Part shown: in pieces, positions 52,201 to 60,860 of the stretch | Numbering within the stretch: the first letter of the stretch is position 1 | Layout of the letters: every line of letters begins with the position of its first letter | NCBI GenBank assembly: GCA_002709695.1 | Contig: PAQF01000028.1 | Coordinates: 62,001-126,000, forward strand | Direction of reading: 5' to 3' | Origin: Candidatus Poribacteria bacterium | GTDB taxonomy: Bacteria > Poribacteria > WGA-4E > UBA9662 | Length of the DNA: 64,000 nucleotides | The notes under the pieces: generated by a model | Database searches by the model: none | Told to the model about the DNA's origin: nothing | What the model saw: only the letters and a program-made list of their open reading frames with translations | Made by a program: the position numbers and the translations under genes

Positions 52201-52624
52201 GCTTGAGCAACTTGAACGATGGGAAAATCAACTGGAAGATACGCAGAGGGAATTGGAAGCCATGGATCAACAAACCGACCGAACCCAGCAAAAACGCCAA
52301 GAACAACTTTCAGAACAACAAAAGCAAATACGGGAAAACGTTAAACAAAAATCTGTAGCGAGAAAAACAGCAACAGAGGGCGAATATGAAGAACTTTGGC
52401 TGAGTCTGTTAGAAAGCTTAACATCACCAAGTCGCAACGGTAGAAACACCGCATTCCCAAATTTTGATCTCGCTTTGACAAACATCAATAAGCTTAAACA
52501 AGCGTTGGAAAGCCGATTGGTAACAATTCAACAGGACAAGAAATTGGCCAAAGTGGCCAAAGAGGATGTTCCACCTGAGTACCGGTCAATAGTCAACCAG
52601 TACTATGAGAGTTTAGCACAGTAA
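49289..52624 (+). CDS. Large membrane protein, DUF4175-like, with long Gln-rich coiled coil
   Basis: An 1111-residue protein. Three hydrophobic segments (about residues 24-45, 56-75, 155-172) anchor it, with a family-typical segment APITLHDIALKVEEHYPELEDRLVSAIQF between. Residues 200-510 form beta domains (RIFVPWEKTDPI, LTTKLVVKPGNARILRGQSLPIEVEVTG, YSFPAYTKMKP). From 530 to 1050 it is a nearly unbroken Gln/Glu-rich coiled coil (QQLAQQTQQMAQQAQQMAN). This is the build of DUF4175 and related Planctomycetes/Poribacteria proteins, often near MoxR/VWA genes, none of which is seen here. It is likely a periplasmic or envelope scaffold. It has its own start with no strong ribosome site. Confidence 0.8.
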   Translation: MLYRENLDALKSKILDTRRLWRRTIFLTGLAIVVASLIGFLFGEALIDLFLPLPSYVRILLLVTIIGFVGFLCFKHIIKRHFAPITLHDIALKVEEHYPELEDRLVSAIQFGDQKIDDPMQAHMVNRLVTDAIEESKSIDFKATVDKSQRNKRVAVAFLAFLIVGLTLITFPNQTETALKRIFVPWEKTDPILTTKLVVKPGNARILRGQSLPIEVEVTGKKADQATIIYTRSNPNETDVLIEKNIKMVPFEDQKNHFGYEIFNVDHEMKYYIVSNETESEHFTVKVFDVPKVQEIEVSYSFPAYTKMKPIIQRGSGDIRAIVGTEATIRVIPNKPIQTATLQVGDDEQQPMQIGELITYQAKILKNGKYIIDLLCIDGFKNQVPIEYEIIAIPDKKPEVAITDPGRDIKATKLEEVGVTIEATDDFGLAELVLTYSVGSSRNQLLPIETSLVITDKKLSRAYTFYLEEMDIEPGDVILYFAEATDNNILTGPSKGTSQIYFIEIKPFNERYEEVESQGESQNEDSPATQLMAKLAGEQKQIIRETWKHINFQTDSTSNEYTSEVKKTAEKQEKLKSQVQRAVDEIGSFMQEGSVDPEILMLLEQAIDKMGEAADTLSRIEPETALPAEQDALELVVKAIMKLQKVLTRMQGSENQQMAEDLEVELEDLDNQFTEDQKQLEQEMREQTQELLQQAHEMLEQQENLNQQSQQMGRENQPSRRQMEQNSREQQQLAQQTQQMAQQAQQMANQQSGGSQSSRTQQRLEQAAQSMRGASKSQQKSAESLIQQQPQVSTAKGAKATEQLEEAIDQLGKVTAQFTDEALTNSTEKVNQMINQQSQVRSQTTEVKEEMEQNDSTAENRQQVADLSKQQRNLRKDLRSLQQDLADLQEELNRQGESKAERNVANANRRLIEDQTERNMADTERALRWRNLEYAERNQQEIMESLEQTRDHLLQARLNMAQTEEERLDAMLEQLERWENQLEDTQRELEAMDQQTDRTQQKRQEQLSEQQKQIRENVKQKSVARKTATEGEYEELWLSLLESLTSPSRNGRNTAFPNFDLALTNINKLKQALESRLVTIQQDKKLAKVAKEDVPPEYRSIVNQYYESLAQ

Positions 52625-52627
52625 CAA

Positions 52628-53224
52628 TTACTTTGTACTTCCATCTACAAACCAGTACGAAAAGTCAACCAGCCTAAATCTAATCAGTGCTGTTATCTCC
52701 CGAAACTGGTTGTCATGAAGTTTTCCAAGTTCAATCCCACGTACGTATCGATAACTAACTCCAACGCCCACTTGGAGATTGAGGACGGGTATAAATTCAA
52801 ACTCAACACCAGGTTCAAAAACTAAAAACTTGCTTTCATCTCCTACAATGTACCTTAGCTTTCCCTGCCCAATAAGCCCATTAATGGACAAATAGCCGGA
52901 GCCCAAACCTTTCCTTACAATATACCTCGCTGTTACACCTCTGTAACTGAAATTAAGATTTTGGGGTTTATCGTTAACCCTTGCCATTTCAATGTCACTA
53001 ACAAGTCGATAGTTAGCAAATCCAAGAGCTAAGTTTTTGTCAATTTCCCACCCAGCGCTAACACCAAACATCAAACCTGACTCATATTTTACGCGTGTCA
53101 TCTTCAAGGCTGAACCGACAAAAACGCGATTAGTAGGCTCAGCTATAGAATTTATCTCAAGCACATCTGCCGATAATGGCAACACAACAACCAAAGAGAG
53201 AAAATAGAATATGTACTTTTTCAT
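52628..53224 (-). CDS. Small outer-membrane beta-barrel-like protein
   Basis: A 198-residue protein. Signal MKKYIFYFLSLVVVLPLSA-DV is followed by alternating polar/aromatic strands (GLMFGVSAGWEIDKNLALGFANYRL, FSYRGVTARYIVRKG, YLSINGLIGQGKLRYIV, NLQVGVGVSYRYVRG, EITALIRFRLVDFSYWF), the pattern of eight-stranded OmpA/OmpW-type barrels. AAGG upstream backs ATG 53224. It ends 3 bases after the convergent DUF4175 gene and follows DUF5069 by 13 bases in one unit. Role unknown. Confidence 0.7.
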   Translation of the reverse strand: MKKYIFYFLSLVVVLPLSADVLEINSIAEPTNRVFVGSALKMTRVKYESGLMFGVSAGWEIDKNLALGFANYRLVSDIEMARVNDKPQNLNFSYRGVTARYIVRKGLGSGYLSINGLIGQGKLRYIVGDESKFLVFEPGVEFEFIPVLNLQVGVGVSYRYVRGIELGKLHDNQFREITALIRFRLVDFSYWFVDGSTK

Positions 53225-53237
53225 TTTTGACACCTTA

Positions 53238-53657
53238 TTATTTTAACCGACCTTCTTCCGCTTCTATAATATCAAACCAGGATGAAATGTCCGATCTATC
53301 GGGGGCATGTTTCTGACGGAGCTGGGCAAAATAAGCCTGACTGTTATCGTCGTTGGGGCCGGACTTTAAAATTTGATCATTAAACTGCTCAATCTCTTCG
53401 GTGTTTCGTTCGACCTGAATGTTTTTAAGTGAACCAACCAAGTCCTCGTCATTTTCAGAATTCTCTGCCAATTCCAGTAACTGATTCGCCGAGACGCCAA
53501 GAAATCCAAATAACACCTTGTCTAACGGGCAATCGTACATATATTCACCAAGAAGCCCCTGAAGCGTTGCATGGGCTTTGTCAATTGTTCGACCAAGCAT
53601 CATATAACCACCAACCTTTTCATAAGGACTTCGCGGAAAATTCTTTGTTAGATCCAT
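53238..53657 (-). CDS. DUF5069-family protein
   Basis: A 139-residue cytoplasmic protein: MDLTKNFPRSPYEKVGGYMM, LGRTIDKAHATLQGLLGEYMY, CPLDKVLFGFLGVSA is the DUF5069 pattern. The C-terminal half is helical and acidic. The family has no known function and is common in Planctomycetes and other marine bacteria. It is in the same unit as the barrel protein. The 283 bases upstream (53658-53940) hold no gene. Confidence 0.82.
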   Translation of the reverse strand: MDLTKNFPRSPYEKVGGYMMLGRTIDKAHATLQGLLGEYMYDCPLDKVLFGFLGVSANQLLELAENSENDEDLVGSLKNIQVERNTEEIEQFNDQILKSGPNDDNSQAYFAQLRQKHAPDRSDISSWFDIIEAEEGRLK

Positions 53658-53940
53658 CTAAGACGCTTTCCATATATGAAATTCAGGTACACTCAAAATC
53701 GACTGTGTTACAACAATACGAGTCAAACCAAAACGGATACCGATTATACAGTATCCTATGAAATAGAGCAAGCCCTATAACCAATTGGGTTAATAACTGG
53801 AGGATCCCTGTCCCAAATAGACAACTTGAGCAGATTAAATTCGCTATAGACTCAAATTAGAACACTTTTTCTCATGGCTGGGTTAGGAAACTGTTGATTG
53901 TGTCCCATGAAACTAAAAATTTGATCCATTTGTTTGTCGA

Positions 53941-54726
53941 TTACTTCAAGTAATGGCTTGGTTCTCTCGTTGGTTCATACGTAACATTGGGATCCCTATT
54001 CAAGATTTCTTCTGGTATTTCTCCTTCCCAGTTTTCAGGTACCGTTGCCGGACGGCTGTGCCATCCTAAAAGTAATGTTCGTCTTTGTTCGCTCTGATTT
54101 CCCCTAGCCGCGTGTAAAATTCGACCTTCTGCAATAACCAGTGAACCTGATTTAACTGGAAAGTCAACCGAATCAGGGTGATCATAAAACATGTACGGAT
54201 CATTTTCTGGTACATAGTAACCACCTTGTGCATGTGCAGCAACAAGATGATCGTGCAAAGGAATCCGTTTGAGATGAGTACCGGGGATGACTTGGAAGCA
54301 ACCGTTCTCTATCGTAGTATCAACAAGATAATAAGAAAGGAAAAGATATTGGGGCCAAGGGGCACAACTGATGGGATCATTCCAACCCATCCAATCCTGA
54401 TGCCAGTAAAGGGGAGGTCCTCCTGGTGGTTTACTTAAGATGATGAACCCACCGTGTGATTTAAAGTCACCTAAACCCAAAGCTTCAAGTGCATCCCTTG
54501 CGGGTTTCCAATTAATCAGACGGTGTATGACTGGCTCGTCTCTTCCAGATACATGAAGGTCAGAACCTTGGTATTTCCAAGTTGGTGGGTGTTCAACATT
54601 GTCAAGCATTCGGTCTGACTCCCGGCGCAATTCGTCTAAGAACTCCTGCGTCAGAATATTATCAATAACACAATACCCATCCTGAATTAACTGATTACGT
54701 TTTTCTATAGCAACATCTGGTACCAT
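53941..54726 (-). CDS. PhyH-family Fe(II)/2-oxoglutarate oxygenase
   Basis: A 261-residue oxygenase with the full active site. Y-W-H-Q-D gives the first His and Asp, ENGCFQVIPGTH is the family block, and GRILHAARGNQSEQRR gives the distal His and the 2-oxoglutarate Arg. ATG 54726 with AAGGAGG upstream is the start; the upstream extension is not supported. The same N-terminus appears in the truncated copy at 54983, so the start is well supported. Substrate unknown. Confidence 0.88.
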   Translation of the reverse strand: MVPDVAIEKRNQLIQDGYCVIDNILTQEFLDELRRESDRMLDNVEHPPTWKYQGSDLHVSGRDEPVIHRLINWKPARDALEALGLGDFKSHGGFIILSKPPGGPPLYWHQDWMGWNDPISCAPWPQYLFLSYYLVDTTIENGCFQVIPGTHLKRIPLHDHLVAAHAQGGYYVPENDPYMFYDHPDSVDFPVKSGSLVIAEGRILHAARGNQSEQRRTLLLGWHSRPATVPENWEGEIPEEILNRDPNVTYEPTREPSHYLK

Positions 54727-54746
54727 AGTTGGTTTGTTCCTCCTTA
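54552..54746. repeat. Direct repeat, upstream copy (PhyH 5' end)
   Basis: This 195-bp stretch recurs at 55033-55227 in the same orientation with about ten differences. It covers the ribosome site, start and first 58 codons of the PhyH gene. Confidence 0.9.
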
Positions 54747-54982
54747 GAATTCGTTTTTTATAGAAAATACTGAAATCGGGAATTATATTCAAGATAAAAT
54801 TTTTCTGTATACGATGTAGGACTATGCAATTTCCCACCTAAGCTGATCTTAACCTGAAATTTCATAACAAAGTATGTTTGAAAATTTCTATTGCACATAT
54901 CCCATGCTTAAATTGTAATTCATTTAGTAGGTAAAGTAGTGTTATAAGTGATTTGTTTTTGGTTTTGCGTTAATATTTCCGC

Positions 54983-55207
54983 TTAGTCTTGGTTTTTTTC
55001 GTGTTTCTGTTTAATTTTTTTACGTTGAGATGCATGAAGGCCAGAACCTTGGTATTCCCAAGTTGGTGGGTGTTCAACATTGTCAAGCATTCGGTCTGAC
55101 TCCCGGCGCAATTCGTCTAAGAACTCCTGCGTCAGAATATTATCAATAACACAATACCTATCCTGAATTAGCTGATTACGTTTTTCTATAACAACATCCG
55201 GTATCAT
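54983..55207 (-). pseudogene. Truncated duplicate of the PhyH N-terminus
   Basis: A 74-residue frame: the first 58 residues (MIPDVVIEKRNQLIQDRYCV to EYQGSGLHAS) match the PhyH at 53941 with a few changes. Then it turns into unrelated QRKKIKQKHEKNQD and stops. It has no iron site and cannot be an oxygenase. It keeps the ribosome site, so it may still be translated as a short peptide. Confidence 0.85.
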
Positions 55208-55227
55208 GGTTGGTTTGTACCTCCTTC
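55033..55227. repeat. Direct repeat, downstream copy (PhyH 5' end)
   Basis: Second copy of the 195-bp repeat at 54552; its right border falls on the stop codon of the membrane protein gene at 55227. That suggests the copy was inserted next to, or moved with, that gene. Confidence 0.9.
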
Positions 55228-55661
55228 TAATTATTGGTCTGTCCTACCCGAACCCAATGATGTGAAGGCCTTGGCTCAACGATTTTTTTCGTGATTAATC
55301 TTGTCAATACACTTTGCTTCCGTCGTAGAAGTTTTAAAGCCTGATAAACCAGTAACCATGGCAACAAATAAACACAGCCATATAGCCAACCAAAGAATAA
55401 GGCAAAAGAAAGTTTGGCTCCATCAGCCCCAAATTCATCCAATAGTTCCTGAGAGGGATCTGATGTCGATTCAATTAAATCGTAAAGATATCCGTAGTAG
55501 AAATAAACTGTAGAGTTAATTAAAACCCAACTGAAAATCAGCACCAAGAAAATTAATAACCACCATGGCATAATCTTCTCATTTAGTAGCCGGATGAGAA
55601 GTAAAAAACCGGGCAGTATTAGAAACCCAATCCAACTCAGTATGTAAACCAAATAGTTCAT
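55227..55661 (-). CDS. Small integral membrane protein
   Basis: A 144-residue protein with three or four hydrophobic segments (YLVYILSWIGFLILPGFLLLI, WLLIFLVLIFSWVLINSTVYFYYGYLY, LSFALFFGWLYGCVYLLPWLLVY) and a basic C-terminal tail. No family is recognised. ATG 55661 is taken over an in-frame TTG at 55670. Its end touches the duplicated PhyH start. Function unknown. Confidence 0.6.
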   Translation of the reverse strand: MNYLVYILSWIGFLILPGFLLLIRLLNEKIMPWWLLIFLVLIFSWVLINSTVYFYYGYLYDLIESTSDPSQELLDEFGADGAKLSFALFFGWLYGCVYLLPWLLVYQALKLLRRKQSVLTRLITKKIVEPRPSHHWVRVGQTNN

Positions 55662-55986
55662 TTTTGTCAACTTGAGATTTAGGTTTCCTGTTTTTATTTA
55701 ACTAATCTAGTTTTTAAAGCTCGGAAGATTGTGTCTTGTTAATTCTGGTACGATTAAGCTTGTGTAAAGTGTAAATTCATATAGAATTATGCTAGTTCCA
55801 CGCTTTTGAGAGAAGTTGTACAGGTTTTGACTCAGCAACTAGGTTGAACTGTATTGGGTTCAATCAAGACAGCAGAACGGTAACATCCCAAACTTACATT
55901 TAGAACAGGTTTTTCCTACCCATACCATCTTGATTATTTAAGAACATGTCAAGCTGATAGGGGGGGTATTTATACATGGAGTTTAG
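55662..55986. other. Intergenic region
   Basis: 325 bases with no gene. It holds the divergent promoters of the membrane protein and DMF-amidase-like gene, neither clear; only GGAG just before 55987 is a ribosome site. Confidence 0.4.
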
Positions 55987-57366
55987 ATGAACGATAATCT
56001 ATTAGCCGTTTCCGAAAGGCAGATTCGGCCATTATATATTGAAGGTTATACGAATCAACTGAGTTACCAACCCGGTGATGAGATTGAATTCCACCTTTCT
56101 ACCAGTGCTTCACAATACTCCCTTGAAATTGCGCGTGTTGGCGCCGATTACGAAGTCATTTGGCAAGAAAAAGATCTGCCGGGAGCTGCGTATCCAATTC
56201 CAGAAGATGCCTCTTCAAACGGATGTTACTGGCCTGCCCGCTTTACACTCCGCATACCTGATACATGGAAAAGCGGGTACTATGTGGCTAAAATGAAAGT
56301 GGCCGACACGGGTAGTGCGTTCTCATACCGAAACAACCGAACTGCAGAAGGAACCTTGTTTTTTGTAGTTAGAGCTGCCCAGCCAGGACATAATACCAAA
56401 ATTCTGATTCAATTAGCTACGAATAGTTATAATGCTTACAATAACTGGGGAGGGTTTAGCCTGTATGCCTTTCATGGACGAAGTAACCTACAAGGACATC
56501 GTGTTTCATTTAATCGACCGCTTACCGGTTTTTTTAGTAATTGGGAGCAACCTTTTGTAGCTTGGGCAGAAAGGAACGGTTATGTACTCGATTATGCTAC
56601 TAACACAGATATAGAGTTTCATCCCGAACTCTTGCAACATTATAAATTAGTTCTCAGTGTTGGACATGACGAATATTGGTCTGCAGGAATGCGAGATAAT
56701 TTGGAGGCTTTCATTAATAATGGAGGAAACGCCGCGTTTTTCAGTGGCAATTCTGTCTGTTGGCAGGTTCGTAGCGAAGAAGCGGGCCGGGCATTAGTTT
56801 GCTGGAAGCAATTTTATAATCAAGATCCAGTATACAAGACAGACGATCTCCGGTCACTAAGTACCTTATGGAGCCATCATCTCGTCAATCGACCGGAGAA
56901 CCAGCTAACAGGTGTTGGTTTCCTTTATGGTGGTTACCATCTCAGTCATGGTCAGTTTATGGACGGTTCGGGGGAATATCACGTGCACCGCCCGGACCAT
57001 TGGGTTTTCCAAGGCACAGGCCTGAAGCAAGGAGATAGTTTTGGTGGAACAGATACTATTGTAGGGTACGAATGTGATGGTTGTGAGTTTCTGCTCGAAG
57101 ATGGGTTGCCAGTTCCAACGCACCAAGATGGAACACCAGATGGGTTCACTATTTTATCTACTGCTCCTGTACGGTGGCACCCAGATGATTGTGAATGGTA
57201 CCAAGGATGGGAACGAGGACGCACAGGAGCCGCAACGATGGGAATTTATACACGAGGTGGGACAGTTTTTACGGCGGCAACAACTGATTGGTCACATGGA
57301 TTGCAGGGCAATGACGCCGTCGTTGAAAGCATTACCCGTAATGTACTCAATCGACTCTCTGAGTAG
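55987..57366 (+). CDS. N,N-dimethylformamidase beta-subunit-like amidohydrolase
   Basis: A 459-residue protein that matches the large subunit of DMF amidohydrolase. VRAAQPGHNTKILIQLATNSYNAYNNWGGFSLYAF, then FVAWAERNGYVLDYATNTDIEFHPELL, and LVLSVGHDEYWSAGMRDNLEAFINNGGNAAFFSGNSVCWQV. DMFase has a mononuclear iron site made of a Tyr plus a His and Glu; SYNAY and the HDE of GHDEYWS are the matching places here. The N-terminal part (residues 10-125) is a beta domain like that in family members. No small-subunit gene is adjacent. Substrate may be another amide. GGAG precedes the ATG. Confidence 0.8.
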   Translation: MNDNLLAVSERQIRPLYIEGYTNQLSYQPGDEIEFHLSTSASQYSLEIARVGADYEVIWQEKDLPGAAYPIPEDASSNGCYWPARFTLRIPDTWKSGYYVAKMKVADTGSAFSYRNNRTAEGTLFFVVRAAQPGHNTKILIQLATNSYNAYNNWGGFSLYAFHGRSNLQGHRVSFNRPLTGFFSNWEQPFVAWAERNGYVLDYATNTDIEFHPELLQHYKLVLSVGHDEYWSAGMRDNLEAFINNGGNAAFFSGNSVCWQVRSEEAGRALVCWKQFYNQDPVYKTDDLRSLSTLWSHHLVNRPENQLTGVGFLYGGYHLSHGQFMDGSGEYHVHRPDHWVFQGTGLKQGDSFGGTDTIVGYECDGCEFLLEDGLPVPTHQDGTPDGFTILSTAPVRWHPDDCEWYQGWERGRTGAATMGIYTRGGTVFTAATTDWSHGLQGNDAVVESITRNVLNRLSE

Positions 57367-57396
57367 ATCGTTATTGATCATTGTACCTAGGATCCG

Positions 57397-58183
57397 TTAG
57401 CTGAAATGAATCACATCATGTTTGACAACCTCTTTGGTATGTTGGTAAGAGGCATATGCCATCAATTCCAACGTTTCTGGGGATAATTTGTCCAGTAGTT
57501 CCTGACCATAAACGTACCTTTCTCCCTGATGATTTTGAAAGTACTGTGTTTTATATCGTAGCATCAAAAAGCGTCGATCTCTGTCTTTAGGTTTCCAAAT
57601 TAAGACACCGTGGGTAGTCAGTTCAGATAGAACAATGACATCTCCTGATTTAGGTGTAATGTTTTTGATGGCCGGATGAAGTTTTGGTTCTGGATCTGTC
57701 AAATTCGGAAAAAACAAGTCTTTAGGACGCTGAAACTGGCTCTTAATGTGAACCTGGAACAACAACTAATCCTCCATCACCAGGGTGGACATCTGTGAAG
57801 TAAAAGAAGGCAACAATATCATTACAGAAAATGCGACTATTTCTAACTTCGTAGCGTCGTGTTTGCCAACCTTGTCCTTCTCGCGCGCAATGTAGATGGG
57901 TCATAGATCCTTTTGTATGTGTGTCAATGGTTAGAGATCCCCGATTAAGACGAGGTTTATTATCTGATAGTTCTTTAATAATTGGCCAAGTTACCGGATG
58001 CATTGTCAAAGCTTCCAAAGATTTATCAAAGGAAAAATTCCAGCCATGTGGTAATTGATCTCGTGGTATCTGGATGCAACGTTCAACAGCATTTTGTGTT
58101 TCTTCCAATTCTTTGCTACTGAGCACATTTTTCAAATGCAAATATCCATTAAGGTCAAATAGGTATCTTTGGGTGGAATTCAT
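57397..58183 (-). pseudogene. PhyH-family oxygenase gene with a single-base frameshift
   Basis: Frame one (58183 to 57741) encodes MNSTQRYLFDLNGYLHLKNV, HLHCAREGQGW and DGGLVVVPGSH then a stop. The rest (KSQFQRPKDLF, TPKSGDVIVLSELTTHGVLIW, DRDRRFLMLRY) continues in another frame. Removing one T of the CATT at about 57744 joins GSH to KSQF and restores about 262 residues. The first iron motif is H-C-A, without the acidic ligand. It is either a sequencing or assembly error, or a recent pseudogene. Confidence 0.8.
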
Positions 58184-58285
58184 CTGTATCTTCTTTCTCT
58201 GTCAGCTAATTTTCATGGTTATCCAATCAAATGGTTGACGAAGTGAATATATCCTTATCTGACCAATTTTATACATTTGATTGAC

Positions 58286-59659
58286 TCAATTTCTCTTTAA
58301 AAACAAGGCGAGAGGATAAACTTGGTGACCGATATTCGAGATGGCTTCTTTCAGCGGTGTATACCACTCAAAGTTACAGTTAACAACACCTTTGTTAGAA
58401 TTGCGTTTAGGATCATCATAATCCTGATAGCGGTGCCAATGCCAACCCACTGCACCTGGGTGTGACAACAATGAAATAGCCCAATGTTGATAAAAAGCAG
58501 CCCGATCCGCTTGGGTGGGAACTATCCAACCTGCTCCCTCGTCATTTTTCATGTTTGTATCATCGCCCTTGACATAGAACTCCGTTATGAGAAAAGGTTT
58601 TTTCCCATGGAGTACCCACAAATCCATGTTTTTCCTGCTTGGTGTCCAATTACCATAATAGTTGTAAGAAAACACGTCCACGTAGCGACTAGCTCCTCTA
58701 ACAACTGCCTCACTTCTTTTGGCTCCACCATGGAACCGTGAACCTAAGAAAAGGTGGTTGGGGTCATACTTCTTGATTGCTTGACTAACGATACGATAGT
58801 AGGTAGCTACAACGTATTGCTGAAAATCTGTTTCGTCCTGACCAGTGATTGCCCCCGTGTTTTTATCCCCTTTTTTTTTAACTAGCCATTGATATGTATG
58901 GATATACCGAGGATCGTCCTTATCAAGTTCCAGAAAACGGGCCAACATACCGCCATACCGCTTATTCTTATAAAATGGCAATTCATTATCAGAAAAATGC
59001 CCTAACAGGTATGGGTCTTCTCTCGTTTCTACCAGTTGCTTGGCATGCTCGTTACAAAATTTTTCAAATTCAGGGTCAAAGACAAAGAGTGCTCCATTTT
59101 CAGCATAGTAATCTCGGCGTCTACTTTGGGTGACATGCTTTTTTGCATAGGTACTCATGAAGTTCCACCTCCGGGTATACGGGATCGGAGTTTCAGATTG
59201 ACGAGTCTGTTTCCAATCTGACCAACAGCCGAGTGTGTTTAATCCTACACTTTTGTAATTTTTCGTTTCGTGGCTAAGCCAACCTGTTTTATGACCAAAT
59301 TTTGCTTTCATGATTGATACACTTCGGGCAGAGTTATTAGCTTTAAAACTGTTGAGTCCCATACTAATAAACAAATACCCATCAGGATCCACCAGCCACC
59401 ATCTACCTTCGTCCTTTTGGGTGCGAAAGAAACCTGTACCACCCAGGTTTCGGTTTAGCCAACCTCCATACCGACTTGTTTCAACCTGGGTCCTATTTTT
59501 GTGTTCCAAAATCTTGGTTGGTCGCAACTTCCCTTTGGAAATAACCTTGATTTGTTTGATTTTGAATTTTGTATTAGAAGCCGCTCTTCCCCAGACTAAA
59601 AAAAATAGTATGGTAGCGAACGTAATTTCAATTCCAAGCGAAATACCGCGGGTTCTCAT
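58286..59659 (-). CDS. Agarase-like glycoside hydrolase (GH50-type)
   Basis: A 457-residue enzyme with an N-terminal signal or anchor (residues 8-28). RWWLVDPDGYLFISMGLNSF is the opening of the beta-agarase-type TIM barrel. The acid/base Glu is likely the one in LLGHFSDNELPFY, the nucleophile Glu the one in KPFLITEFYVKG. Between are LFLGSRFHGG and VDVFSYNYYGNW as barrel strands, and HPGAVGWHWHRYQDYDD near the end. Members attack agarose or other marine galactans. It lies next to PhyH and DMFase-like genes, not to the PL10 group. Exact substrate not provable. Confidence 0.78.
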   Translation of the reverse strand: MRTRGISLGIEITFATILFFLVWGRAASNTKFKIKQIKVISKGKLRPTKILEHKNRTQVETSRYGGWLNRNLGGTGFFRTQKDEGRWWLVDPDGYLFISMGLNSFKANNSARSVSIMKAKFGHKTGWLSHETKNYKSVGLNTLGCWSDWKQTRQSETPIPYTRRWNFMSTYAKKHVTQSRRRDYYAENGALFVFDPEFEKFCNEHAKQLVETREDPYLLGHFSDNELPFYKNKRYGGMLARFLELDKDDPRYIHTYQWLVKKKGDKNTGAITGQDETDFQQYVVATYYRIVSQAIKKYDPNHLFLGSRFHGGAKRSEAVVRGASRYVDVFSYNYYGNWTPSRKNMDLWVLHGKKPFLITEFYVKGDDTNMKNDEGAGWIVPTQADRAAFYQHWAISLLSHPGAVGWHWHRYQDYDDPKRNSNKGVVNCNFEWYTPLKEAISNIGHQVYPLALFLKRN

Positions 59660-59705
59660 TTCAAATGTATACTAGTTACTGCCTAATTCTGTCCATTTAA
59701 CATGC

Positions 59706-60176
59706 TTAAAGTTTAACCTTCAATTTACTAAAAATGAATGACATCAACCACGCTGGCCCGATTAACAAAAACTGAATATCTTTAGAAAAGGATGGACGTT
59801 TACCTTCAATAACATGTCCAATAAATTGTCCTAACCAAGCCGGAAAAAAAATCAAAGCGGAAATCTTCCATAACGCCATTTTAAATGTGTCCAGCCAAAG
59901 CACTCCCAAAACCAATAAAATGCCTATGCATACCATGCCTAAGGTGATCTTTATGGATAAACGGGAATAGAAAATAATGCAGAAAACAATGAATAAGAAA
60001 GTCCAATTTAACGGGACACCTGAAATCAAAGTTAAATTTAAAGGTGTTGGAATAGTCCATAACAAGCCCATTAAACTCAGCATAATTAGAGGGACACAAA
60101 TCCAATGGATCATTTTATTGATTGGGTTTTGATGGCTTTCGCCATATTCGTTTAGCCAATCGTGAATTGATCTCAT
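59706..60176 (-). CDS. DUF962 / Mpo1-like membrane protein
   Basis: A 156-residue membrane protein: MRSIHDWLNEYGESHQNPINKMIHWICVPLIMLSLMGLLW is the start of the DUF962/Mpo1 family, whose yeast member is a dioxygenase for 2-hydroxy fatty acids. Later helices and WLGQFIGHVIEGKRPSF keep the family His-rich ends (SHQNP, IHW, GH). AAGGAG before ATG 60176 is a clear ribosome site; the longer frame is rejected. A fatty-acid alpha-oxidation role is possible, by homology only. Confidence 0.85.
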   Translation of the reverse strand: MRSIHDWLNEYGESHQNPINKMIHWICVPLIMLSLMGLLWTIPTPLNLTLISGVPLNWTFLFIVFCIIFYSRLSIKITLGMVCIGILLVLGVLWLDTFKMALWKISALIFFPAWLGQFIGHVIEGKRPSFSKDIQFLLIGPAWLMSFIFSKLKVKL

Positions 60177-60860
60177 AAAATCTCCTTTGCAAGACAACCA
60201 ATGCCTTCTAGAAAAGACGTATCCAACCTTGTTGTTGCTATTAGGTAGAACGATTGTGTCACATTTGTCTCCAATCACAATAGAAGTTTAAGACGAAATG
60301 AAACGAACTTTCGTTAGTACAATATCTTTACCGGCTTTGCTGCTTTAGCAATGAGCTAGTATCGCTATTTCTCTCCATGACCGTTCGTTTTGGGGATTGG
60401 AAATAATGTGTGACACCACAAAATTTGTCGATTTTAAATTTGTAGGTTTAACAAAAGACTCTGGTCTTAAAAAATCCGGATTTTAAAATTGAGGTTAAGC
60501 CAACAGCCTTTAGCGTAATTCTATCATGATTGTAGTCGAAGGGGAAACAGACCTGTTATGAAAGTGTTATTTATGGATTGACATTGTTGAATTATCTTTG
60601 TATTGGTTCTGTAAATTTATTATTGATTTCTATGCTGTCTTTTGTTACTCTCCGAAGCATAAGAACATGCGTTCGGTTTTTTGGTGTTCCTTAGTCTAGA
60701 ATTGAGAGCGAAATTAAGGGAAATGTATTCTAACGATTGAGAAGTTTACTCAGATGATCTCACAAAGATGCATTAGAATTTTGCGCTTCAAAGAACAGAG
60801 GTGAATGCTCTCGTTATGAACATCTTATATATAATTAGCGTTTAAGGAGATATAGTAAAC
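60177..60860. other. Long intergenic region before a PhyH pair
   Basis: About 680 bases without a gene. It contains a 14-bp perfect palindrome AAAATCCGGATTTT (60471-60484) and a 5-bp hairpin AAGAC/GTCTT just before it. A TTGACA at 60578 with TATTGG 17 bases on is a weak promoter. TATAAT (60830-60835) and AAGGAGAT lie directly before the PhyH start at 60861. Confidence 0.45.

Noticed and set aside
60471..60484. 14-bp AT-rich palindrome as an operator
   Set aside because: It is isolated, without a promoter nearby, and AT-rich palindromes are common in this composition.
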